The notes under the pieces: model-generated
Told to the model about the DNA's origin: nothing
Seen by the model: the letters and a program-made list of their open reading frames with translations, nothing else
Databases searched by the model: none
Position numbers and translations under genes: made by a program
Shown here: positions 23,198 to 35,820 of the stretch, one piece after another
Numbering within the stretch: position 1 is the stretch's first letter
Layout of the letters: each line of letters starts with the position of its first letter
DNA from: Cordia subcordata
Lineage: Eukaryota; Streptophyta; Magnoliopsida; Boraginales; Cordiaceae
Assembly: GCA_028554755.1 (NCBI GenBank)
Contig: JAPTOF010000002.1
Span: forward strand, 27,957,001 to 28,021,000
Length of the DNA stretch: 64,000 bases
Reading direction: 5' to 3'

Positions 23198-25914
23198 TCA
23201 TCGCCGCGAAAACTTGGACAACAAGTAGACCACGAAGAAGCAAAGCAGCGCAAATAGAACCACGTGCATGATATGGCTAGAACCCTCCTGGATGATACTC
23301 TTATTCAATCTTCTCATGTTGTTTTTCACCCCTGCTTGAGCTTTGATCAATGTCATTTGCTGTATCAATAATAAACAATGAGCAAAGGCATTCAGAAAGT
23401 TGCAACGCCAACGTGAATTTTGCTTAGATGTGGTCACATTGTCACACTTGCACACACCCTAAAACTTGTCGTACTTATTGTTCTGTAGAATAGATCTTTT
23501 ATGCCATGCAATTTGATTACACATAGATAATAGTAAACAAAAGATCTACAATCCCCGGCTAATAGGTAAAATCACATCATGACCACAAGTCAACCAAAAG
23601 ATCTTGACTAGGATATGGACTAAAGTGTAGCCAAACCTTCCATTCTTATCATGGATTGTTCTGATGGAGCTGAAAACCTCACTGAATTCTAGTGAAGAAA
23701 CCAACGAGATCAAAAAAAGCACAAAGCACAGGAGATGCAGCAAAAGATCATCCATTGGATGTAAAAGAACATTCTCAGGAACTGAAACAAGTAAAAATTC
23801 TATAAACTTATCAGATTAACTCATAATTCCTTGCCTTAATTCTTGTTTTGCGTGAAAATTTGAGCTGATAGACAATTATGATTTTGTATAAGTTTGTTAA
23901 TCTCTTTCTGCGGTTAAAACCCCATCTGGAAGCACCCAAGCCAAGAGTTGAACCAAAATTACTGTCCTGGGATTTCCGCTCCCAAACACTAGGCAAGAAT
24001 CAAAACTGTCACTTCTGCCACATATACCCCTTTTCTTTTGACTTGGACTTGACAATTCATATTTTGACATTCTGTTCACTATTCAATGTTTATGTATAAG
24101 GTACGCATTAAGATATCATGTGCGAGTGATACAATTAAATCCGAAGGAGCTCTTCCAGTTATAAGTCACAGCAGATTGAGGTTTTCAGCTAATTGATTTA
24201 CAGTAGCTAATGCTCATCCTTCAATGTAAAACACTCAATTTCAGTAGGCTACAAAGTTGATAACAAACCAGTTGGTTGATAAAATCATTCTGAAACTTTG
24301 CTTCTGTCGCAATCTCTTGAGCAACCTGCAACATCATTTATGAATATAAGTTATACATCATATAAGATCAGGGGATAAAAGACATAACAAGTTAACAATA
24401 TGAAAAAGCAAAAATGCTCTTAAGTAGAAATTTTCACAAGGAGTCTCCCAAAAAGACATACAAGGGCTGCAAAGTAATGCAGGATACCAAGAAAAAATTG
24501 AAGAAAATTTCAAATATGCAGGAGTTTAAACAAATCTGACTAACAATCTTTAACTTCCCAATTATTCATGAAGTACTAGGGGTAAACGACTAAATGACTT
24601 CATTAAATTGTGCATTAAACTTTGAACATCAATAAACAACAAAATACAGCATAAGAGAAGAGGTAATCATCTTTGCTCTTTGTTCACCAAATGGTCGCTT
24701 TTCCTGAGAGATTAACTTCAAATGAGGCGAGGCAATTTACCAACAAGTTGTCTAGTACAAACACGTATCTATTAACCAGATGATTTGAGAATTTTAGTGA
24801 ATAGTCAAATGTGATACTAATAAATACAAAATTCTAGAGTGACATAGATGCACAAGTTCACTCTTTCTGCTGCTTTTGAGGGCCAGCATCTACTCAATTT
24901 CATCTGCTATTGTAACCTGTGATGAAACACAACCCCCAAATAATGGTGACAAATAACTTCTACATAAGAACTTATCTGGAACCAAGTCTCAATAGAAACT
25001 TAATACAGCATAAGATTAGTAACCAAATGCCACATGAATCAAACAATATTAAGCTTTGACATGAAAGAAAAGTTAAAGCCACAAACTACAAGGAGATAGA
25101 GAAGAAGTAGAAAATAACAAAGCCACTTACCATTTTAATAACTTCGAACAGTAATTACAAATTGAAGCAAAAAAGTAAAAGAGATAAAAGTAAAATTGAA
25201 CAAAGTCAACTTATACAGAGAAGTAAACAGAATTGAAGCCGTAAACATCAGAGATAATGTGAACCGTTGCATCAATAAACACACAATAAGTTCAAATTTG
25301 CATACTCATGCTACCAAAAAGAGAGTATAAAAATGATTTCTAACACTAAACAAAAATTAAAAACCTAAAAAAAAAAAGAGATAAAGAGATATATTGTTAA
25401 ATAATAAATAAAAACAGATATAGTAAAAACTTAGTCAACAATAAACACTAAAAGAAGTTCAATGGTGCAAACACATGTCAAAAATGATAATCATAAAGCA
25501 TTCCTGGTAATTTCTATAACAGAAAAGACAAATTAAAGCAAAAAAATTCAAAGCAAAAAGAGATATAAAATATGAAAAAAAATTTAAAACATACATTTCT
25601 TAGCTGCTTAACTTGCTTGCGAAGGCCGGAGATCTCATCATCCAAGTCGCCGTGCATCGGATCGATCCTCAACTGTATCTCATCTGAACCGCCAACTTGT
25701 CTCGTGCTTAATCCTTCCCTTTTTCAGTTAATTTCACATAATCGAACCTCATCAGCTCAAATAATAACTAATTTCTCGAATTTCTTTAAAAAAAATGAAT
25801 TACGCCGAAAGTATAAATAAAAAATATAAATATTTATATACACATATACACACACCTTGATCTGTACGGAGCCGCGCCGTAGAAATCGCCACCTCTGTGA
25901 GAACTCGAGGCCAT
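23198..25914 (-). CDS. BET1-like SNARE protein, four exons
   Basis: Small tail-anchored SNARE of the Bet1 group, expected to act in membrane fusion between ER and Golgi or within the Golgi. Exons, read downward: 25914-25856, 25718-25595, 24325-24269 and 23359-23198. They join in frame to 133 residues, a normal length for the family. The N-terminus is Gly/Ser-rich. The central part contains DLDDEISGLRKQVKQL followed by heptads through AKFQNDFINQLQ, forming the SNARE coiled coil with the Gln-type zero-layer region. The C-terminal helix IMHVVLFALLCFFVVYLLSK is a single membrane anchor followed by a basic end. The order and sequence fit plant proteins of the Arabidopsis At4g14600 type, from memory. 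It is convergent with the kinase gene. Confidence 0.9.
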
Positions 25915-28560
25915 TCAAAAAACTAAAACAAAAAATAAATTGAAAGAAATGAAAATCGACGGAGAAAAAGTGTATCGTGGAGAGAGCTGTTATCTTATCG
26001 CGATAAATTGAAATTTTGAAATTAAAAAAAAAAAAATATATATATATATATATATACACACACACGCTTTTTTAAAACAGAAAAAGGGAAGAGACACAAA
26101 AGGTAAAGAGGTGGCTGTGACGTATTGGTTTCGACGAGTTGGAAGACAATGATTCATTGGAGCAACGATCAGCCGTTGCTTTTGGACGATCGGGTGGTTG
26201 TTATTGGGCTGTTTTTCCGTTAGGTCACAGCAGGATCTCAACAGTTCAGTTACGTGGCGGCTGAATATTGGTCGCGTCCAGATGTTCAGACCAATAACGC
26301 TAAGCCAAGTAAGCATGTTTGGCCCGCACAACAGATGAAGTGTCAAACCCCCGGCGGGGGAGGGGGGTAATATACGTGAAGAATTTCATAAAATTAGAAG
26401 CCCGGCCTTTTGTTGGTGGCTTTGTCCCATTTTTCTTTATCTTTTTGTTTCTTGTTCCTCCACATTATCTTGTTTGAGTTTTATCCTAAATCTTCTTTTG
26501 GAGATTTAATAATACCATATGTGAAATGAAGTTTCTTTGTTCCAACATCTTAGATTTGTTGATTGATGTAGCAATTTGGGTTGGTGTCGATTCTTGGGTG
26601 GTGTTTATTTTCATCTAGTTTTAATGAGTTTTGTGTGTTCTTATTTTTGAGTTTTTTTTTAGGACCTTATAAAATTTGGTACCTATTTTTCTATCATTTT
26701 TAGATTTAATCTCAAATCTTGCATATTCCTGCTTACTTCTTTTTAGATTTGAAGCTTTACTGTAATATTTATTCAAGTCTAAGGCATAAAAGGTTTATCT
26801 TTTTTCAAATAATATTTAGACAATCTAGGTTTTGAACCTTCTTGCCTAACCTCTGTTTGAGTTGTTGAGGCCTTTGAACTCATTTTGCGTGGAGTATCAT
26901 TTTCGCTTCATGTTGCTCGCCACTGTTGTGGTCTATGGTTCAAGTTCTCCGGTATATATATGTTGGTCAAAGTTGCCTTGGTGACTTTTATGAAGGTGTT
27001 GATTGGTGTGATATTGTTGACTCTTGGCTCTTTCACCAATTGTGGTCTTAACTGTTTGTTCTTATTATTATATTTTATTTTATTTTTCTTAAAAAGTACC
27101 ACTCTTTATTTTTAAAGTTTAATATTATCATTAAAATAACTGAAAATTCAATACAAAAAAATAAAATTAAACAATTAAAATTTTTTAATCCAATCGCACT
27201 ACTACCTAAAGCTCTATAATTCAACATCTAAATTTTTACAATTAGACAAACAAAGCGCAAAAGAACCAATGGAGAGGCCGAACAGACGACTTGAAAAGCA
27301 AATGTAAATGTCGAGTCCATTTAGCTTTCCGAGCCCATTTCACATTGATCCGCAGGCGTATTGAGATGGGATGGACTAAAACTTCAGCATGAGTGTAAAT
27401 TAAATGTGAACGTAGGAATCGATTCAAGTGAATTCAGAAACTTTGTTCAATGAGAACTAAAACTACAAAAATTAATATTAGTTCATGAAAAAGGTGTTTC
27501 GTAGGAGATTAGTTAACTTTTTAAATTTAAAAGTATCTCTCAAATATTTATAATACCCCCCCCCCCCCAAATTTCTAATTGAGTGATCTGGGTATGGCTT
27601 CAGCTGGAAGCTTAATTCGAGGTGTTAAGGGTGCTTGGTTATTTATTTTGAGGTAAGATGTGCTGATTAACTAGTTAATAACTTTAGACTAGCACAAATA
27701 TTTTTGGGACTTGGGGGAACAATACCCGGGTCAAGCACCATGGGCGCTGATGACTCTATTGGAGAAAGACAAAAGAGGTGAGACATCGACTTGGACTATT
27801 GATGGAATGTACTCATCGGCTAGACCTTCACCTAGCATCTATGATGTGAGCACGAGTCACGATGGCAATGGATTTGGAGGGGACCACGTCGAGACGAGGA
27901 CCTTATACTTCCGGTTCGGCTAGTTACGAAGTGGTAGGCTAAAAGAATTAAATTGTCATTACAACGCTATGTGGGCCGCTTGGTACAAGAAAACTTTTTG
28001 TAGGCCCTTGTTTGAAGACGAGGCTGGAACGTTTATGGGAGTTGAAACGTATATTGACCATATTTCTTTATGCCAAGTGTGTGGGCTATCTTCGACAGTT
28101 CATGGGTAATTGATGTGCATGTGGAGAAGTCATGAAATTTCGGATCAACCCATGAAAATAAAGCAAGTCATGAAGTGGAAACAGAGAATTTCATGACTAT
28201 GTCATGAAAATCTAGGCAAACCCATGAAATCTCAACTAAAACCATGAAATTAAGATTTGAGGCTAGGCTACTTGAGTTTGAACTTAGGCTAGCCCAATTA
28301 GAAGTAGGGTTAATTTTATTGCTTTTCTTCTAGGATTAGAACCTTATGGGAGTACAAATATTTATTCTTTTGCTAACATTTTATTGAGATTACAAACAAT
28401 TTATATTGGCTTTGCCAATTCCTCTATATTTTACAAGTTAAGCGTGTTTACATTCCTTAGTTGCATCAAGAATTGGTTCCTTATCAAGTTATTTTATTTT
28501 GTAATGAATTTCAATTTTTGGTTTATTTTCAATCCTCATTATCTGCGTTTCTAGTTTTTG
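25915..28560. other. Intergenic DNA upstream of the SNARE gene
   Basis: The first 400 bases should hold the SNARE promoter; TA repeats lie at 26036-26056. From about 26390 to 27110 there is a T-rich block with scattered short frames that resembles LINE 3' sequence in style, but I found no target duplication. A 13-base C run is at 27556-27568. A GC-richer block at 27690-27930 and a cluster of CATGAAA motifs at 28128-28255 precede the LTR element. No gene is recognisable. Confidence 0.45.
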
Positions 28561-28564
28561 ATAG

Positions 28565-29068
28565 TGTTGGGTTATGGCTCAAAGTCCAAGCCCATACAAA
28601 TTAGGAAAGAGTTTTAATGAGAGTTAAAATTCTAGTTATGGTAAGAGTTTTAATTATGGTAGGATTGATAAATTAGGAAATCCTTTGTCTTGGAGGACAA
28701 GGAAATCTCCTCTATAAATAGGACTTTTGTATTAGTTGTATAAGTAGTGCCTTAGGGCCACACCTTATGGGGGTGTGGGTGAAAGAGAGAGCCTAAGAGT
28801 ATCGAGAGTGTCTTATATTCGTTCTAGTCCTGTTGAGGATAGAACCATTGTAAGAACTCTGTGGGGAGGGTTTAGACTTTTCTGTCCGTGCAAAAAGTCA
28901 TCACCTGAGTTGTAATCCCATTATTGTTGAATAGTGAAATTTATCCCAGAGGGGATCGTGGACGTAGGCAGAGGGGCGAACCACATTAAAAATATTGGGT
29001 GTTCTTTATGTGTGTGGGTTTTCTCCTGTACTTTAATGTGTGTGCGTGTGTCCTCGATTTTCCCAACA
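28565..29068 (+). repeat. 5' LTR of the TRIM-like element
   Basis: 504-bp terminal repeat, nearly identical to 29935-30439. A TATA-like motif TCTATAAATAGG at 28711-28722 in the middle of the LTR is the probable start of transcription of the element. The LTR ends TCCCAACA before the primer-binding site. Confidence 0.9.
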
Positions 29069-29934
29069 AGTGGTATCAGAGCCTGGTTGAAGGGAGGACG
29101 CTGGTTTGCATGAAAAACGAAAAAGGAACGTTGAAGAGGAGTAAAAAAAACATTTGCTGAACTACTGGTCATGTTTGGCAGCCTTCCAGGAGTTCGATCG
29201 ATGATCTGTTTGTTGCTGTGTTTTCGTCTCGGAGAGAAGAGTAAGTTGATAAAATTTCGTGACAATCCGACGGTCGGATTGTGAGATACAAGCATGTCAA
29301 GTTTTGTAAGTTTGTGGTCAAACATTCAAACAGAAGGTTTGACCAACGTTGACTGAAGGGCTGCAGGGGTTTGACCGCGTTGACTAAGGGTGTTTCTACA
29401 TAATTTCGACGTCTTGAGTTCGTTTTTTAGTTCCGTTTTTCCAAATTACTTGATGTATCATGGGTGAGCTTTGAAATTGGGTAAAACGATAAAGTGGTGA
29501 TGGAATTGTGCAAAAGTCTTTGAAGCATTGTACGAGCATACACATTTAGCCGACTAGTGAACAAACTTTTAGAGGAGAGAAGTTTGGATGAATAGACTAG
29601 TTAAAGAAGGTTCGATTCGAGGGAAGAGTCACGCGAAGAGAGTCTACGTAGCTGAACGATCAGAGTCCTGGCCAGACGACTGATAAGAAATGCTACTATT
29701 AGAAAGAAGACCACGTCCGGGATGTCTAGTGTCGTGGGAGGACACAAACAACCTTAAGAGGTCGAGGTTAGAAGGCGTGAAGAGGGATGTTGGGGATGAC
29801 TCTGAAAACCTGCTAGGATGTGTTGGTAGCTATTGCCGTGAAAAGTGTTGTCGAGCGAAGGCTCCAGCGTGAAGACTGTGAAGAGGTTCTAGTTGCGGCA
29901 AAGAAGCTTTAGACTTTTCACCAAGGAAGGAATT

Positions 29935-30439
29935 TGTTGGGTTATGGCTCAAAGTCCAAGCCCATACAAATTAGGAAAGAGTTTTAATGAGAGTTAAAAT
30001 TCTAGTTATGGTAAAAGTCTTAATTATGATAGGATTGATAGATTAGGAAATCCTTTGTCTTGGAGGACAAGGAAATCTCCTCTATAAATAGGACTCTTAC
30101 ATTAGTTGTATAAATAGTGCCTTAGGGCCACACCCTATGGGGGGTGTGAGTGAGAGAGAAAGCCTGAGAGTATCGAGAGTGTCTTATATTCGTTCTAGTC
30201 CTGTTGAGGATAGAACCATTGTAAGAACTCTGTGGGGAGGGTTTAGACTTTTCTGTCTGTGTAAAAAGTCATTACCTGAGTTGTAATCCCATTATTGTTG
30301 AATAGTGGAATTTATCCCAGAGGGGATCGGGGACGTAGGCAGAGACCCGAACCACGTTAAAAATATTGCGTGTTCTTTATGTGTGTGGGTTTTCCGCTGT
30401 GCTTTGATGTGTGTGCGTGTGTCTTCGATTTTCTCAACA
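29935..30439 (+). repeat. 3' LTR of the TRIM-like element
   Basis: 505-bp copy of the 5' LTR with scattered substitutions, for example within the ATAGGACT... segment after the TATA motif and the GGGGGTGTGAGTGAGAG segment. It starts TGTTGGG after a purine tract and ends CAACA next to the GATAG target copy. Confidence 0.9.
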
Positions 30440-30783
30440 GATAGATTAGAGGTTCACTAGGGAGGGAATTTGCCTGGCTCAATTTCTGAATTCAAAACGT
30501 GTGTTGGAGTTTCGGGATCAATCTATATAGTTGGAGTTCCGATCTAAGCTAATGTTTAGATAATCAACACCTAAAGCACTCGAGTTCCGCGAAGCAAATC
30601 AACTTAAAGTTATATAGCATGATAGAAACAAGAGATACAGTCAAACAATAAGAAGAACAATAACAAGATGAACCATGGCAAAACACAATGGAGAAATGGA
30701 GATTATCTAAACATTGGCCTAACGTTAGGTGCTTCTTCTATAGTGGCCCCTATAAATACTTCTCTTCGGCCAAGTATGTAAAG

Positions 30784-31202
30784 TGTAACGCCGTTTCATA
30801 TTGTATTTGTGTGAGATTCATGTTTCATTTATAATTATTTGGATTCATTATTATGGTTGGACTTGAGCGTTTTATATTTGTTGATCAGACTCAACATGGT
30901 GATATGCCAGTAATTGAGTTTGGGTCGTTACAGGTGTATCAGAGTAAGCTTTGGACTGATTCCACACCACCTAAGGGTTCTCAATTGTGGTTCCATTCTA
31001 TTTCTGTTTGGCGAGATTAGGACGTCGCATATTATGTGATGGAGTCCGTTATGCCCTTCTATATTGGTTATGTGTCAAATTTGTATTCTATTTATAATAG
31101 CTTGAGTTTTTTATTATTATCGTTATATATTTAAATATTTTAAACCAATAAATTAGGATCAATGTGTTGACAAGTCAATAATTAGACTTAGGTCATTACA
31201 TA
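30784..31202 (+). mobile_element. Possible very small, old LTR element
   Basis: TGTAACGCC at 30784 and GGGTCGTTACA ending at 30932 bound a segment that looks like a short LTR; TGTATCAGAGTAAGC directly after resembles a damaged primer-binding site. A diverged second copy appears to end in TAGGTCATTACA at about 31202, with a matching TTTATAAT-type middle part. If both are LTRs, the whole element is only about 420 bp. The similarity is weak and I found no target duplication. Confidence 0.35.
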
Positions 31203-34200
31203 AAAAAACTGTTGCAAAAGACTATGATCGATGGGAATTTCATTGATCCAATTTTGATTCGCTACAGAATGAAAATTTTTGGATCCTGCCTTCTGATATT
31301 TCCATACCTATGGAGGTAATGGTCTGGCAGTCCTTTCAAGCATCATTCGTCTACATTTGCCCATGTATAGTGGTACTATATATATTCTTCATAGATTCTC
31401 GTGGAAGGATATGTACAATGTGTTAAATTTTACACAGAACATGCGCAGTTTCAACTAAACTCATACAACATAGACAAACAACTTCAAGTCAGATTGATGT
31501 GGAAAGCAGCAATCTCAATCCTTTGACATTTATTGGGAGCTTTCACATTTATCGGTGCCTTTAACGATGAGGAACTCATTTTAGACAGAATCATATTAAA
31601 TCTATTTTAAGACTAACGATAAACATTATGGTTCTAACGCTTGCCGCAATACATGCTTCTGAGTTAGTCAAGTATTAGTGTATTTATGATACAATGTCAT
31701 AAATTTGAACTTGAGACCTTCAGCCACTAACAGTCATTACCTAACTACTTTATCTAACCTTGAGAGGTTAACATCTACCTATTTACTCTTTCCCGTGCCC
31801 TTTTCTGAATGGTTTTTAGGTGCAAGTATTGGGGCTTTGGGGGATTGCTAATTCTTCAGTTTGAGATTGAAAAAATCATCTCAAAGGCATCAATGCCTTT
31901 CAACATCCTGGAACCATTTTAAGATCCTTGAATGCAGAACGGGATGATTTGTTCGAAATATATATCGATATATAGCAAATTGCAAGATTCCTGATGTTGC
32001 CTTGGTTTACTCGCAGTAGACATCTTTCCGAAGGCTATCAATTCACCTTGTTTTGTCACGATCTTGATCAAAATCCGTTGAATTGATTGCAGAATAGAAA
32101 TTTGTGGAGTAATATTATTTTGGAGGTGCTCTTGCAGTCTAGTCACTGGATCCTTGCAATCAGTTGCCCCTTAGGCGTGAGATTATTATGGTCACATAAA
32201 TCGTTAGAATTGTGGCTCGTATTTTTTTAGACACAAATGGGTTTTGTTTAGAATTGGGAATTTTTTTTTTTTCCTGAATCAGATTTGGAATTGCATGCAT
32301 TCCTCAAATGTATTAGATACACAGTATCTTTCAGGTATGCGAGTAATCTTTTCTAGTTTTCTTTTTTTCCAGATTGTTTTACTAGTTTTCTTTTTCCGGT
32401 CAAAGCGAAATTAATACTAGCAGGAGAACCGAGAACCTTTACATCAATTCATCCAATCGAAAGGACTTCATACAAAGGAGATGGGATGTTAGAAAGCAAT
32501 CGAGCGGCGAATGACTTTTATTCTTGACTTTAACAACCAAATCATATGCTTGATAAGCAATTTTTTTACTTTTTTTTGCCTTTTGTTGATAGATATAACA
32601 AACACTCAAGAAAAAATTTTCAACAACGCTCTTTCTAATATCCTCTGGCACCAGTCTTAGTAAATATGTCATTGCGATCTTTCCTAATTTATGTTGTGAT
32701 TTTTGTCCAATATAAAGTGAACACAAATGATAAAGTCGTGCTTCACGTTAAAGTGTTTCCAATTTGGCAAATTCATCCAGGATTTTTGCTTTATCTTTTC
32801 TAAGTAGCAAATAGGGTACAGACCTAAGCTTGAATATTGGAGATTTTTTTTCTAAAAAGTTATTCATAACCTCTCGAAGTTAAATATGTATTTTAAAGAG
32901 ACTGACAGGTCGATCCTGACCTAACTGGTGGGTCCACCATGAGAAGCATTAGGAATATCTTTCCATAGCTCTTTTGACCAGCAGAAGCTGTTGTTACGCT
33001 GAGACCCAACTTTTTCAGAAAGGTCACTTAGGTTTGATGGGAGGTCACAAGCACCACTTTTAATCCAAAGGAGAGGTCTCATTAACCATATGTTTAGTTA
33101 CATTCACGATTTCATATACAAATACAATGGACTGGAAAAAGAAATATTTGAAACAGTTCCAATGTTACTGTATGCATGTGTTACTCTTAATTGAGTTTTT
33201 AGTCGTAAGCTTTTTGAAGACATATTCATTAGATTGATATTAAATTAGTGTTAGAATTTGGGTGGTAGAACCAAAATAAATAAAGAAAGATTACAACGGA
33301 CACATGATTTTTAACTTGTTTAACCTTACATCTACGTTCATAGGCAGATAAAAAAATTCTACCATGAAATGAACAAATACATTGATGTTTGGGCTTGAGA
33401 GCCTGTCTCTCTCGAATTTTCCGATCCTCACTCAAGTCTTATTGTGTCTTACACTCTATCTCATCTTCTCATGAATAAGCCTATTAGATAAGATCGGTAA
33501 GAACGTGACTCCAAATTTAACCAGAATTATGACTCTTAGAACCCATAACTATGGGTCGTAACCCTACAAATATATTATATCATTCCAAAGATCCAGACAT
33601 TACAGGTGGTGTTGAGGTGCCCAGATGAGTAATCTTTTCAGTTCAAAAGGGGAAATGATTAGAAGATTCCCATGGTTCTTTTCTCAAAAAAAAAAAAAAA
33701 AAACCAGCTTCGCTATGAACCATCCAGGCTTTTAGTGAATTCCCACAAGTGGGTTAAGGCGTGGATGATATGTAGTATTAGTTAATTCATGCTTCGAGGA
33801 CCACACCACTACTGTAGGCTTTGACCTTGAACAACATCAAACAATATTGAAGAATATGAAGCAACCATAGACTGAATATAAGTGATCAATTCAACGGTCA
33901 TTATGGCCGCATGACAAAATACTTCAAGGATAAGGATTAGATACAATCGAATATTACCATCTATATATATATATATATATATATGAATCATCAATCATAT
34001 ATATCTAACTAACCCAGTTGAATTCTTTTGTCTTTTCATTATGCTTTTATTATGCTTTTAGCTTTTTGACATCATAAGAAGATAGCTTTGTCATTTTTCC
34101 GAAAAAGAATCCATGGAGTTCTGGTGAATTTCTTCTTTCTTTTTTTTTTTTTTTTTTCCCTTCTTTGTAGTTTTGGTAAATTACAGTCACTCAAACTGTT

Positions 34201-35785
34201 TAATACTTGCTTCGGATTTGGTTATCATTATGAGATAACTATTAAAAAAAAAATGATATGAATATTTGACTAAAGCCAAAACTATTATATATTACGAAAG
34301 AGAACCCAAGTCTGTTTAGGCAACATCTGTTCAATAGTCGAAAGATCTAGATATCCTTTTCACGAATCGACATACATCGGAGATAAACAAGACGACACCC
34401 CAACATAACCCAGAACTCGCACATGGCTCTGAGGACGTCAACCGGGGTCACGGGAGGCCATGAAAGTGACATCACACCTTTTCCTTACAACCTCTTTCTA
34501 TGTCCTCCTGGAGAAGAAGCTAATGAAGTCTTGTATCTTGAGTGACTTCAATAATTTGATTTGACTAATATTCAGTCTAAGAGCAAGCAGCAACATGCAT
34601 AGTTATAACAATTTTAGTAAGTTGTAAAGTATTGTATTACGAGAAAATTTAAAAGTCGAGACTAATTTGTCGATAAATCATTAGAATACATATCAACTAA
34701 AAGAAGGTGAAACGTTGTGATTTGATATTACAGCAATCTCTAATCTTGTATGTAACAAATTGAGGAAAAGATTCTCTTAAGCTCCACCATATTTTAAGTC
34801 AAAAAGATTAGGCATACGTTACTGTTAGCAGTCCATTGCAGAACCCACAAGTCCCAAACCTTTTGTTATGCCATCTTTTTCTACTGCAAAGCAACCCCCA
34901 ACATAAAAAACATATTCACATGTTTGATTACAATATATCACCCGTAATTGGGACTAGCCAAAATATTTCTCTTTTTTGTTATCAGAATTATTGAATTATA
35001 CCCAAAATATATTAATTACGTTAATCGTTACGAAAAACATCATTTTTTTTTCATTTTGATTTAATTGTCTATGGCTCTATGCTTCCTCTTTTTCTCCTTT
35101 CTTTTTCCTTTTTTTTTAAACAATTCTTTTCACTTACTCTCGAGTTCATATGATGCTAAAAAAATAATAAGAAATTATGTACACCCTGCCAAATTGTCGG
35201 TCACGCAACGTTAGCTCCATACCAAATCTAGAAGAGAAATTAAATAATTTATTTAGCAGCCCATCAATCTATTTATTTATTTATTTTAAAATTGTGTGAT
35301 CCGATCGGATGCTACCAGAACAAACAAGTACAATGTCTCAGTGTGTTCACAATTATTAAATATTACTCCACAGCATGGGTCGGCATATTAAAGTATCTAT
35401 CAAATATTTAAATTATGATTGTTACTTAGAGTGCAATTATAATTTTTAACTCGCACGGTGAGCATCACCAGTTTTTTATGACAAGGAATTCTTGTCAAAA
35501 TTATTTCGCGCTTACTAGATCGAAATTAAACTTCAATACATATAATTTTACAAGAGATATTGTTTAATTATTTAGACATCGAATTTTTCAAAAATGACTT
35601 TTTTCTTTGATCAAGTCTTGAATAAATCTCTGATTCATATTTTAAGCGTTTTATCACTAAATTAATCATTCATTAGGGTGTTATGAGGCTCAAAAAGCCA
35701 TGTATAACATGACACAACTTAGATTGGCAAAGCAAAAACGATCCTGAATTTGTTGTGACACACAAAATTAAATGAAGTGGAGCAA

Positions 35786-35820
<35 letters not shown>

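Larger units (their letters stand above)
28560..30444 (+). mobile_element. Complete miniature LTR retrotransposon (TRIM-like)
   Basis: The element spans 28565-30439 between GATAG direct repeats (28560-28564 and 30440-30444). Two LTRs, 28565-29068 and 29935-30439, begin TGTTGGG and end CAACA. A primer-binding site TGGTATCAGAGC, complementary to the initiator Met tRNA 3' end, starts at 29071, two bases after the 5' LTR. A purine-rich tract precedes the 3' LTR at about 29922-29934. The inside is only 866 bases and encodes no gag, protease, integrase or reverse transcriptase, so the copy must depend on another element. By eye the two LTRs differ at a few dozen positions at most, so the insertion is fairly recent. 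Confidence 0.9.

Noticed and set aside
32439..32726. 95-codon minus-strand frame resembling a helical-repeat protein such as an RRP12-like fragment
   Set aside because: The likeness is only in composition; I could not match a motif or find neighbouring exons.
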